From assembly GCA_964397015.1 (NCBI GenBank), contig CAYNHL010000019.1, positions 1 through 40,644 on the forward strand: DNA of 40,644 nt. The letters run 5' to 3'. The position numbers were made by a program, and so were the translations under genes. The notes beneath the pieces are model-generated. The model was not told the origin of the DNA and did not search any database. It worked only from the letters and a program-made list of their open reading frames with translations. Positions within the stretch are counted from its first letter, which is position 1, and each line of letters opens with the position of its first letter. This stretch comes from MADRE2 sp964397015. GTDB lineage: Bacteria; Desulfobacterota; Desulfobacteria; Desulfobacterales; Desulfobacteraceae. Positions 32,527-39,581 of the stretch are shown one piece after another.

Positions 32527-32640
32527 ATGTCAGATGCAAGACATAGATTCAAAAGAACGTCAATACAGATCACCAAAATCCTGCTTCCGTTTCATAGACC
32601 CAATATTTGTAAAGGAGGTAAACCATGTTTACGAGATTAA
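32527..32640 (+). CDS. possible 37-codon leader peptide before hsp20
   Basis: ATG 32527 has GGAGG 7 bases upstream and opens a 37-codon frame that ends with TAA at 32638-32640, 13 bases inside the first hsp20 gene. Its translation would run through the hsp20 Shine-Dalgarno. The product is basic, with no recognised family. The good ribosome site and the overlap make it worth listing; chance remains possible. Confidence 0.35.
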   Translation: MSDARHRFKRTSIQITKILLPFHRPNICKGGKPCLRD

Positions 32641-33071
32641 GTGACATTGACAGGCTGTTCGGGACCATGAACCTGCTCAGAAGAAGGCTGGACAATCTGT
32701 ATGACGGATATGACAGGCCATACGGGTCCGGTTATCAGTGGGTTGTCGGTGAAACCATCCCAAGGACCAATCTGTACGAGAACGAGGATCATTTTGAAAT
32801 TCGTGCCGAAGTACCGGGTGTGATCAAGGATGATATCAATGTACAGATACAGGGAAACTATCTTGAAATTTCCGGTAACCGGAAATCGTCTGCCCCGGAA
32901 GGGTATAAAGTCCACAAGACAGAAAGGGGAAGTACCTCTTTTTCCAGGAGTTTCACTCTGCCGGCTGATGTAGATGCCCAGAATGTGGACGCTACACTCA
33001 AGGACGGGATTTTGTATCTGCGTCTTCCCAAGTCCGAGGCGGCAAAACCCAAGAAAATCACCGTAAGCTGA
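32625..33071 (+). CDS. Hsp20 small heat-shock protein 1
   Basis: This is a 148-residue small heat-shock protein. The alpha-crystallin domain (about 45-140) runs from PRTNLYENEDHFEIRAEVPGV through DDINVQIQGNYLEISG to DATLKDGILYLRLPKSE, and the C-terminal tail ends AKPKKITVS with the I-x-V-type anchor. It holds unfolded proteins without ATP. AAAGGAGG precedes the ATG. It is followed 34 bases later by a second Hsp20, and a strong terminator closes the pair. Confidence 0.95.
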   Translation: MFTRLSDIDRLFGTMNLLRRRLDNLYDGYDRPYGSGYQWVVGETIPRTNLYENEDHFEIRAEVPGVIKDDINVQIQGNYLEISGNRKSSAPEGYKVHKTERGSTSFSRSFTLPADVDAQNVDATLKDGILYLRLPKSEAAKPKKITVS

Positions 33072-33105
33072 TGCAACCCAATAAATTTTTGATCGGAGGT
33101 TTATC

Positions 33106-33495
33106 ATGGAAAAAAATACTGAAATTGCCAAAAGAGAGGAACAGGGCCTGGAAAAAGCATCAAGCCCACTGTACGAAGTCGTTCCGGCAGTCGATATATT
33201 TGAAGATGATAACGAAATTCTGCTTTATGCCGATATGCCAGGCGTACTGAAGGAAAATATACAGGTCGACATCGACAACGGCAATCTCTCGCTGGCCGGT
33301 ACACGCAAGCTGGAAACCAGTGAGAATGTCAACTGGGAAGAATTTGTGGATGTCAAGTATGTCCGCAGTTTTTCAGTACCGCAGACCATAGATGTGGACA
33401 AGGTCGCAGCTGAGCTCAAGGAAGGAGTGCTGTGTCTTCACCTGCCCAAATCCGAAGCTGCAAAGCCGCGGAGGATAGATATCAAGATGGCATAA
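33106..33495 (+). CDS. Hsp20 small heat-shock protein 2
   Basis: This 129-residue alpha-crystallin protein is shorter at the N-terminus than its neighbour. The core is VPAVDIFEDDNEILLYADMPGVLKENIQVDIDNGNLSLAGTRK...AAELKEGVLCLHLPKSEAAKPRRIDIKMA. The C-terminal phrase LPKSEAAKP is shared with Hsp20-1, so they are paralogues and may form mixed oligomers. CGGAGG precedes the ATG. Confidence 0.95.
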   Translation: MEKNTEIAKREEQGLEKASSPLYEVVPAVDIFEDDNEILLYADMPGVLKENIQVDIDNGNLSLAGTRKLETSENVNWEEFVDVKYVRSFSVPQTIDVDKVAAELKEGVLCLHLPKSEAAKPRRIDIKMA

Positions 33496-33530
33496 CAGTC
33501 TTTGATGCCCAATTCATAACACTGCCCAGT

Positions 33531-33568
33531 CCCCGGGTCCGGTATATCCGGCCCGGGGATATTTTTTT
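33531..33568 (+). terminator. strong terminator after the Hsp20 pair
   Basis: CCCCGGG(T)CCGG (33531-33542) pairs with CCGGCCCGGGG (33548-33558), an 11-bp stem with one bulged T and a TATAT loop, followed by ATATTTTTTT. It begins 35 bases after the second hsp20 stop. Confidence 0.85.
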
Positions 33569-33578
33569 CCGGTTCTTT

Positions 33579-34709
33579 TTACCCGGGGGCCTTGAGAAAT
33601 CTCATGGTGCCGCTTTTTTTACCGGATATGGTTTTATTGATGTGAGTGTTCTTTCCATGGGTGAACCCGCTTTCAAAGGCTGCGGCGGATACCATACGTT
33701 CACGGCCGCTGGTTTTAATCAGTCTTGGAAAAAGACGTTTCAGTTCGGCCCGGTTTTCATTTTCAATCATTTTTACAAGACCATCCCGGGATACTACTGC
33801 AAAAGTTTTTGTTTTTCCGCCTGCTATGCTTCCATGGTGAGGCTTCATTTCGTTCATGGTTTCATGATTGTCGCTGATGCCTTTGATAAAGCCCATTTCA
33901 AAGTCGACCCTGTCTGTTCTTCGAGTCGAGTGGGTCCGCCGGTGCTGCTGCCACAGCCGGCCGGCCGCATCGAGCAGGAAATGATAGACATGTTCTGCAA
34001 CTGCCAGGTTTTCCGGCCGGCCGATAAGGGTGACAGCCTTGTATTCGTCATCATCGAGTGGGTCATAGGTTTGTGTGATGACTGTTTCTACAAAATACCA
34101 GGTTTTCAGCAGGGATAAAATACCCAGCTGGAGGCGCTTGACCTGTTTTTTTTTATGACAGATAACCTTGCAGGAAATACCTGGGACAGACCTGCCTTCC
34201 AATTGTTCAAGGTTGTATTTATGCAGCAGGTACCTGGCTTTTCTTGAAGCTGCCCTGGCTTCTTTTTCATTGGGGGACCTGCCCAAAGCCATAAGTTTTT
34301 CAACTTTTGCAAGCATTTGCTGTGCCGCAGCAGGCATCTCGCCTGTGATGGCTGCAAGGTCCTGCTCTATATCGCCGGAAGCTTTCATGAACACCGGATG
34401 GACACCGATGATGCAACAAGCTTGTTCAAAAATGGGGCCGTGGCCGTCACTGGTCTTGAGTACCCTGGATACGTATTGATGGGCCATTTCATGTTTCAGT
34501 ACTTCCACCACCAGGTGCCATGGCCGGGATGAGATCAATTGTCTGGAAATGGAAATGATGTTGTCTTTGTCCTGGAAGCTTCCGGCATTATGCCGGCTGC
34601 CGGATATAATGATAATAGGGGATGGAAGGTCATATATGCCGCGTTCAGCACAAATCTGCCGGTGTTCTTCAAGAAGCCTCTCAGCCCATTTGAATTCAAG
34701 GGACGTCAT
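33579..34709 (-). CDS. SprT-like metalloprotease with DUF2786 domain
   Basis: This is a 376-residue protein. The N-terminal SprT-like domain has the zinc motif HEMAH (73-77) with H90 in SDGHGPIF as the likely third ligand. A DUF2786-like helix-rich region follows (KVEKLMALGRSPNEKEARAASRKARYLL, about 135-165), then a region with a GFIKGISDNHETMNEMK motif. SprT/Spartan proteins cleave DNA-protein crosslinks in eukaryotes; the bacterial role is less clear. It stands alone, convergent with the Hsp20 genes. Confidence 0.78.
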   Translation of the reverse strand: MTSLEFKWAERLLEEHRQICAERGIYDLPSPIIIISGSRHNAGSFQDKDNIISISRQLISSRPWHLVVEVLKHEMAHQYVSRVLKTSDGHGPIFEQACCIIGVHPVFMKASGDIEQDLAAITGEMPAAAQQMLAKVEKLMALGRSPNEKEARAASRKARYLLHKYNLEQLEGRSVPGISCKVICHKKKQVKRLQLGILSLLKTWYFVETVITQTYDPLDDDEYKAVTLIGRPENLAVAEHVYHFLLDAAGRLWQQHRRTHSTRRTDRVDFEMGFIKGISDNHETMNEMKPHHGSIAGGKTKTFAVVSRDGLVKMIENENRAELKRLFPRLIKTSGRERMVSAAAFESGFTHGKNTHINKTISGKKSGTMRFLKAPG

Positions 34710-34791
34710 GTCGTTTTCAGATCCTTTTGCCTCAGGGGTTTAATAGTTCACTGGTGTTATGTATCTGAAAAGCGCAAAAAGCAAGACGATA

Positions 34792-35703
34792 TTACAAAAT
34801 ATTTTCAAAGGTGAGACTCGAGGAAGAAACATGTTCTTCAAGGGCCTGCATGCCGATCAGGGGCGAAGGTGAAAACGGGATTTTTTGAACCGGCAGCCTG
34901 GGAAAGGAAAAAGCAAGGTCAACAGTGCCGGGAGCAGGCAGCATTCTTTCATTTTGGATCAGGCCCTTGACCGGGATGGACAAATGTTCCATCTGTTCCA
35001 TGATACGCCTGGTTTCCGCAATGGACAGGGCATCGGTGTTGCTGACAATATAAAAAAATGAGGCGGCCGGATCCTCAAACAGGGATCTGAGTTTTAGAAA
35101 ATCAGCTTTCATGGCCTTGAGCCTCTTCAGGACCTTGTCCTGTTCAAATTCTTTGCCGGCAAACCGGATCCTGGAGATGATCTCTTTTTTTTTATTGATG
35201 TCGTTTCTGATTTTTTCGAGCTGGTCGATCCAGGTCAGCGACAGGGAGGGCAGGGCGAAGAACCTCAGGGACAAGGCCGTGGGCGGCATGTCGATGAGAA
35301 GGTAGTCATGGGTCGACTGGCAGCGGGCGGCAAGATCCTTGAATGCACTTACAAGGGCATATTCCTCCATGCCGGGTGAAAACTTGAGGATATCAAAATA
35401 GTGATCCAGGTTGAACGCAGTCAGGTATGTGTAATTTCTTTTGACCTCCCGGGCTGTTCTGGCAAGATACCGCTTGATTTCAAGGTCCCGGTCAACCTGC
35501 CGTACTTCCAGGCAGGGCCCCATGGCACAGGCTTTGTCTGAAAACCGGGTGTTGAAAATATCTGCCTGGTTGTGTGCATCGTCGAATGATGCCAGCATGA
35601 CTTTTTTGCCCTGGTTTTTCAGTATCACGGACATCAGGGCGGATGACGTGGATTTCCCTGTTCCACCCTTTCCAAGAAAAAACAATGATGTAAGATCCGC
35701 CAT
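34792..35703 (-). CDS. ArsA/GET3-like P-loop ATPase
   Basis: About 303 residues from the ATG at 35703, four bases after the previous stop; a TTG at 35721 would overlap. It has a deviant Walker A, FLGKGGTGKSTSSALMSVIL, and the ArsA/GET3-type switch region LIDMPPTALSLRFFALP. These cytoplasmic ATPases drive anion efflux or handle tail-anchored membrane proteins. No arsenite gene is present. It is the last gene of an operon with a 104-residue protein and a four-segment membrane protein, which favours a membrane-related role. Confidence 0.8.
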   Translation of the reverse strand: MADLTSLFFLGKGGTGKSTSSALMSVILKNQGKKVMLASFDDAHNQADIFNTRFSDKACAMGPCLEVRQVDRDLEIKRYLARTAREVKRNYTYLTAFNLDHYFDILKFSPGMEEYALVSAFKDLAARCQSTHDYLLIDMPPTALSLRFFALPSLSLTWIDQLEKIRNDINKKKEIISRIRFAGKEFEQDKVLKRLKAMKADFLKLRSLFEDPAASFFYIVSNTDALSIAETRRIMEQMEHLSIPVKGLIQNERMLPAPGTVDLAFSFPRLPVQKIPFSPSPLIGMQALEEHVSSSSLTFENIL

Positions 35704-35707
35704 TGCG

Positions 35708-36022
35708 CTATGAGATATCAAACACGGAAAACAGCCTGGACAGAGGCTCGTTTGTCGTGTTGATCCTTTCTTGCATCAGGATTAAATCCTTTTCCATCAA
35801 CGGCAGCAGGTCCATGCTTATCTGCACCGGAGGAGACGGCATTCCTATGAAAGATCCCTGGACCAGCAGGGCAAAAATATACTCAAGTTCTTCAAGCTCG
35901 GCTTCAATGGTACAGGTGGCTTTGTCTCTTGCTACGGTGTCAGCGGACTGCCACAGAGCTGTCAGTCGTTTGCGTATGGTCCCGAGGGCATTGTGGAAAA
36001 TGACATGGAAAGGCATTGTCAC
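35708..36022 (-). CDS. 104-residue protein of the ArsA-like operon
   Basis: This small, mainly helical acidic protein starts at a GTG (36020-36022) whose bases overlap the upstream stop (GTGA); an ATG at 36016 is a close alternative. No family is recognised. It lies between a membrane protein and the ArsA-like ATPase with almost no gaps, so the three are probably cotranslated and work together. Confidence 0.6.
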   Translation of the reverse strand: MTMPFHVIFHNALGTIRKRLTALWQSADTVARDKATCTIEAELEELEYIFALLVQGSFIGMPSPPVQISMDLLPLMEKDLILMQERINTTNEPLSRLFSVFDIS

Positions 36023-36450
36023 TGCACCCTGAATATTTTCCGGTCAAAGGCAATGCGCCTGGCGGAAGGATAATAATAATACAGGGCGTAAAGGGCCATC
36101 AGTACAATGCCGGCGGCATAAAATCTTGGAAAATCGAATGCAACGGCGGCAAATGCCATGTAGGGGGTCAAGAGAGAGATCCGCAGCAGCCGGCGCTGAA
36201 ACGACAGGAACAGGGGAGGCGGCACATTTTGATAAGACCTGACGGAATGGGCGAACAACGTCCGCAGGAACAGCGGTCCGGCCAGTGCGGTAATGGCCGC
36301 CAGGGTAAAAAGGACTGCATGGAAAAGAGAAGGAATGGCAAACCGGCCTGAAGGAAAGATATCCATTGCCCTGGCCGGTGCAAGTATCCCGAAAAGGACC
36401 ACGGCCGGCAGCATAAGGAGTATGTAATGTGTTTTAAGCTGTTTTTGCAT
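36019..36450 (-). CDS. four-segment membrane protein
   Basis: About 143 residues from the ATG at 36450 (an upstream start at 36495 would run through the cstA terminator). Hydrophobic stretches near 8-28, 40-62, 90-108 and 110-128 suggest four membrane helices. The tail is basic. I do not recognise a family. It is the first gene of the operon that ends with the ArsA-like ATPase. Confidence 0.6.
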   Translation of the reverse strand: MQKQLKTHYILLMLPAVVLFGILAPARAMDIFPSGRFAIPSLFHAVLFTLAAITALAGPLFLRTLFAHSVRSYQNVPPPLFLSFQRRLLRISLLTPYMAFAAVAFDFPRFYAAGIVLMALYALYYYYPSARRIAFDRKIFRVQ

Positions 36451-36454
36451 TGAT

Positions 36455-36497
36455 AAAAAATTTACGTGCAGGGAAAGTTGAACGCTTCCCTGCACGT
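36455..36497 (-). terminator. terminator after cstA
   Basis: ACGTGCAGGGAA (36464-36475) and TTCCCTGCACGT (36486-36497) form a perfect 12-bp stem with a 10-base loop. On the minus strand AAATTTTTT follows directly. It begins about 10 bases after the cstA stop. Confidence 0.88.
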
Positions 36498-36506
36498 GCC
36501 TGTTGA

Positions 36507-38243
36507 TTATCTGTTTTCAGAGAGCATGCCGCCTGTAGGGGCGATCGCGATGAAACGCAGAATCCCCTCGACCGTGATCCAGATGGCCAGCAGCAGAATA
36601 ATGGCATTTACCACCTGGAGAAGTACATTGTGAGCCGTGCCGAAATTGCTCTGGTTGAGTATGAGCGCCCATATGGTCATTATCATCATGAAAAGGGCCG
36701 GCAGGCCGGATATCAACCATTTGACACCGCCTTTTTCTTTAAGATAAACCGTGATAATGATCAGGGCAAGGCCGGCAAGGGTCTGGTTTACGGCACCAAA
36801 CAGCGGCCACAGCTTCAATGCGCCGTTTCCGCTCGGGCCGGTGGCAAATGCCAGCAGCAGTGCGGTGCCCACGGCCAGGAAAGTGGTGATGTACTTGTCG
36901 GTCAATGCCGGTAGCCTGACACTTTCAAAAAGCTCGGACAGAATATACCTCTGGATACGGGTGGCGGTATCAAGGGTGGTGCCGGCAAAGGAGGCTACAA
37001 ATACACCCATGATCACCACGGCAATGTGGGCGGGCATCCCGAAAGCGGCAATCATGTTGGCTGACCCGTCCACAAATGCCGCCACCTTGGAACCTAAGCC
37101 CGCAGCTGCCGCCCAGGAAGAGTAATGGGTGGTCCAGGCAGCGACTCCCATCAGTGTCTCTCCTGATTTGGTAACATATCCCATGCCTATGCCGGCAGAT
37201 ACCGCAATGATTACCAGGGTGGCAAGGGCGCCCTCCATGAGCATGGAGCCGTATCCCACAAACAGGGAATCGGTTTCATATCGGACCTGCTTGGCCGAGG
37301 TGCCTGAAGATACCAGGGAATGGAAGCCTGAAATGGCACCGCAGGCAATTGTTATAAACAAAAACGGCCACATTGGAGGTGCTTCGGCCGGTGAGGCCTG
37401 GACCGCAGGAGCTACAATGGCCAGTTGTCCCAGGAATGCTGAAGCGAAAACCCCGATGACAATCAGAACCATGACAATCATAAGCTGGTGTGAATTGATG
37501 AAATCCCGGGGCTGCAGCAATGTCGTTACCGGCAGGGTAGACGCGATAAATGCGTATGCCAGCAGGAGTATGGTCCATACGCCGGTAGCCGGAATTCCTG
37601 CAATGGTCGGCATGGTGATTGGAAGATAAGCCCCTATAATCACAGTGATATACATCAGTACAACAGCAATGATTGACCATGTCAGGATATTTTTTCCCTG
37701 TTTGTAAATGGCATGCCCTAAATAAAGGGCAATGGCGACTTCGAACCATACAGGAAGCACCGATGTAGGATACATTGCAAATACCACCGCTATGACAAGC
37801 CCGAAAATTGCGATCACGATCCAGAGCTCTAAAAAGACAATCAGGAAAAATAAAAACCTTGTCCTGCTGTTGACATATTTTGATGTATAGTCGGCTATGG
37901 ATTTACCCTGGTTCCGCATGGAGATGATAAGGGCACCGAAGTCATGTACCGCACCCATGAAGATGCTGCCGAAAAAAACCCAGATCAGGGCCGGCACCCA
38001 TCCCCAGATTATAGCGATTGCCGGGCCGACGATCGGGCCGGTACCGGCAATGGATGTAAAATGGTGTCCGAATATGACTTCCTTTTTCGTGGGCACGTAG
38101 TCCACACCGTCTTCCTTTTCAACAGACGGCACAGTTGCATCCTGGGCGAGCGTGAATATTTTCTGCCCGATAAATCTGCCATACAGGTTATACATGACGA
38201 TATAACCTATAAACGCGATAACCATGATTAACAACGCATCCAT
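36507..38243 (-). CDS. cstA: CstA-type pyruvate/peptide transporter
   Basis: This 578-residue protein has many membrane segments (about sixteen). It shows the CstA opening MDALLIMVIAFIGYIVMYNLYGRFIG, the KKEVIFGHHFTSIAGTGPIVGPAIAIIWGW motif and AISGFHSLVSSGTSAKQV. It is the shorter, non-enteric form (E. coli CstA is about 700). CstA proteins import pyruvate or peptides during carbon starvation. Its ATG follows AAGGAGG. A sigma-54-type promoter lies about 125 bases upstream, with a perfect hairpin between. It is next to acs, which handles a related two-carbon acid. Confidence 0.93.
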   Translation of the reverse strand: MDALLIMVIAFIGYIVMYNLYGRFIGQKIFTLAQDATVPSVEKEDGVDYVPTKKEVIFGHHFTSIAGTGPIVGPAIAIIWGWVPALIWVFFGSIFMGAVHDFGALIISMRNQGKSIADYTSKYVNSRTRFLFFLIVFLELWIVIAIFGLVIAVVFAMYPTSVLPVWFEVAIALYLGHAIYKQGKNILTWSIIAVVLMYITVIIGAYLPITMPTIAGIPATGVWTILLLAYAFIASTLPVTTLLQPRDFINSHQLMIVMVLIVIGVFASAFLGQLAIVAPAVQASPAEAPPMWPFLFITIACGAISGFHSLVSSGTSAKQVRYETDSLFVGYGSMLMEGALATLVIIAVSAGIGMGYVTKSGETLMGVAAWTTHYSSWAAAAGLGSKVAAFVDGSANMIAAFGMPAHIAVVIMGVFVASFAGTTLDTATRIQRYILSELFESVRLPALTDKYITTFLAVGTALLLAFATGPSGNGALKLWPLFGAVNQTLAGLALIIITVYLKEKGGVKWLISGLPALFMMIMTIWALILNQSNFGTAHNVLLQVVNAIILLLAIWITVEGILRFIAIAPTGGMLSENR

Positions 38244-38557
38244 TTTATTTCCTCCTTATGGCTGTAAGAACAAATAGTTGAATATCACTGCAAAAGCATT
38301 AGTCTCTTTACCTGCTTTTTTGTTTTGACGCCAGGGTGCCGCTATTCCTTTCTTGTCAAAGGAATAGCAAAATAGATGCCATGTGCTGTTTATGCTGCAA
38401 ATACAACATGTTTTCTGACATAGCGCCAAAAAAATAAAAAGTAAAGGGGAAATTATGGATGCAGAATAGCAAGGGCAGGGTGCAAAAATGCAATTAATGT
38501 TTTATAAAATCTGCCTTATATCTCCGGATAGGTCAAAAGGTTCAAGTCAGGAAAAAT
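38244..38557. other. gap between flgB and cstA; cstA leader
   Basis: It contains an 11-bp perfect inverted repeat, GCTATTCCTTT (38341-38351) and AAAGGAATAGC (38358-38368), around a 6-base loop, and a sigma-54-type promoter match. No flgC-like coding remnant is visible. Confidence 0.6.
38366..38381 (-). promoter_or_regulatory. sigma-54-type promoter of cstA
   Basis: On the minus strand TGGCAT-CTATT-TTGCT matches the -24/-12 consensus TGGCAC-N5-TTGCW at all but one base, with GG and GC correctly spaced. It points to cstA, 125 bases away. The inverted repeat at 38341-38368 overlaps the expected start of transcription. Confidence 0.6.
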
Positions 38558-38968
38558 TTATCGCCCGCCTTCGTCAATGGCATATGACTTAATTTTGGAT
38601 TTTCTGAGTTTCAATTCAACAGCTGTGCGGTATTTGATATTGTTTTCGGCAAGGTGCATCATTTCAGTATCGATGTTGACGGAATCAAGGTGGTAGATAT
38701 CGACATCTTCGCTGTTTTCTCCGGCCATGCCGAACGGGGTTTCGCCTTCTGCCGGCAGATGCTTTTGATGTGTCTTGTCAAGATAATCCGGCTCTTTTTC
38801 CCCCATTGCCCGTTTAAGGGTCTTGTTGAAATCGAGATCCGCCGGTTTATAACCAATTGTGTCCATGTTGGAGATATTGCCGCTGATCAGGTTGTGCCGA
38901 CGCGCGGAAACGTCAAGTGCGGCTTCAATCAGTTTTGATGTATAGCCGAAAATTCTTGAGTCACCCAT
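38558..38968 (-). CDS. flgB: flagellar basal-body rod protein FlgB, without flgC
   Basis: This 136-residue protein has the FlgB layout: an N-terminal helix (SKLIEAALDVSARRHNLISGNISNMDTIGYKP with the family N-x-A/S-N-x-x-T-x-G-Y/F motif) and a C-terminal NIDTEMMHLAENNIKYRTAVELKLRK. FlgB sits at the base of the flagellar rod near FliE. GAGG precedes the ATG. Normally flgC and fliE follow at once; here 314 non-coding bases and then cstA follow. A sigma-54-type promoter lies upstream. Confidence 0.92.
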   Translation of the reverse strand: MGDSRIFGYTSKLIEAALDVSARRHNLISGNISNMDTIGYKPADLDFNKTLKRAMGEKEPDYLDKTHQKHLPAEGETPFGMAGENSEDVDIYHLDSVNIDTEMMHLAENNIKYRTAVELKLRKSKIKSYAIDEGGR

Positions 38969-39047
38969 TTTGTCCTCTCTGCTGGAGAAGTTTTTTCCAT
39001 GCTGCTGTTACCGGGTATCACCGGTTTCATTTTCATGTCTTAAAACA

Positions 39048-39063
39048 AGCAATTTTTGTGCCT
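39048..39063 (-). promoter_or_regulatory. sigma-54-type promoter of flgB
   Basis: On the minus strand AGGCAC-AAAAA-TTGCT matches TGGCAC-N5-TTGCW except for the first base. It lies 80 bases before the flgB ATG. Sigma-54 control of rod and hook genes is common in flagellated bacteria outside the enterics. Confidence 0.6.
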
Positions 39064-39276
39064 TCTTACTCCTCTATTTTGCCGGGCCGCTCATTGCTTC
39101 AAGATGCCGGGCTAAGGCGGCAGGGATAGGGCCCGGACAACCTCGCCTGAAAATCATTCGGATGCCGGGCTGTTTAGGGCCGCTTTTGTCATTCTTTTGA
39201 CATGGTTAGTGTCAATTTGATCAAACAGCAATGGTGGTGATGGAAAAATAAAAACCTAAAAGACTTATATTTTTTA

Positions 39277-39305
39277 TTGACTTGCCCCTTGATTCTTATT
39301 ATGTA
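39277..39305 (+). promoter_or_regulatory. possible sigma-70 promoter for acs
   Basis: TTGACT (39277-39282), 17 bases, TATGTA (39300-39305). The -10 is a fair match only. It is about 280 bases before the acs start, leaving a long leader. Confidence 0.3.
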
Positions 39306-39381
39306 GTTTCATTATAAATCAGATTCAGTCACTAGATTTGATTTTTCACTTCATGCGGAACGTTGCCGCCATCTCATCCGG

Positions 39382-39403
39382 TTGTATGCTTGTTGTATGC
39401 TTG
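39382..39403. repeat. tandem repeat of an 11-mer in the acs leader
   Basis: TTGTATGCTTG occurs twice in direct tandem with no gap (39382-39392 and 39393-39403). Eleven bases is about one helical turn, so a dimeric activator could bind both copies on one face. Confidence 0.6.
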
Positions 39404-39581
39404 ATTCAGAAGAATACAGGAAACAGCTAAGGCTGTTGGCATAAATAGCAGCACATCAGTTGAAAACAGGACTCTTTTTACCCATTAAATCCTTTTTAAA
39501 AAGGAGGTGGTGCTATCCTTGTTGTTTTTGGGAATTGTCTATTATTTCAAATAATTAAACCATAACAAAGGAGACGTTTCA

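Larger units (their letters stand above)
38969..39581. other. 613-base gap upstream of flgB and acs
   Basis: No gene is seen. It holds a sigma-54 promoter match for flgB, a GC-rich block (39081-39175) in which GATGCCGGGCT occurs twice (39103-39113, 39161-39171) and GCCCGG (39131-39136) can pair with CCGGGC (39165-39170), and a tandem 11-mer before acs. No known riboswitch is recognised. Confidence 0.5.

Noticed and set aside
39100..39175. Riboswitch in the acs/flgB gap
   Set aside because: The block is structured, but I could not match it to cyclic-di-GMP, cobalamin, TPP, SAM or molybdenum cofactor riboswitch consensus words.
39416..39440. Sigma-54 promoter before acs (TTGGCATAAATAGCAGC)
   Set aside because: The GG to GC spacing is two bases too short for a -24/-12 element.
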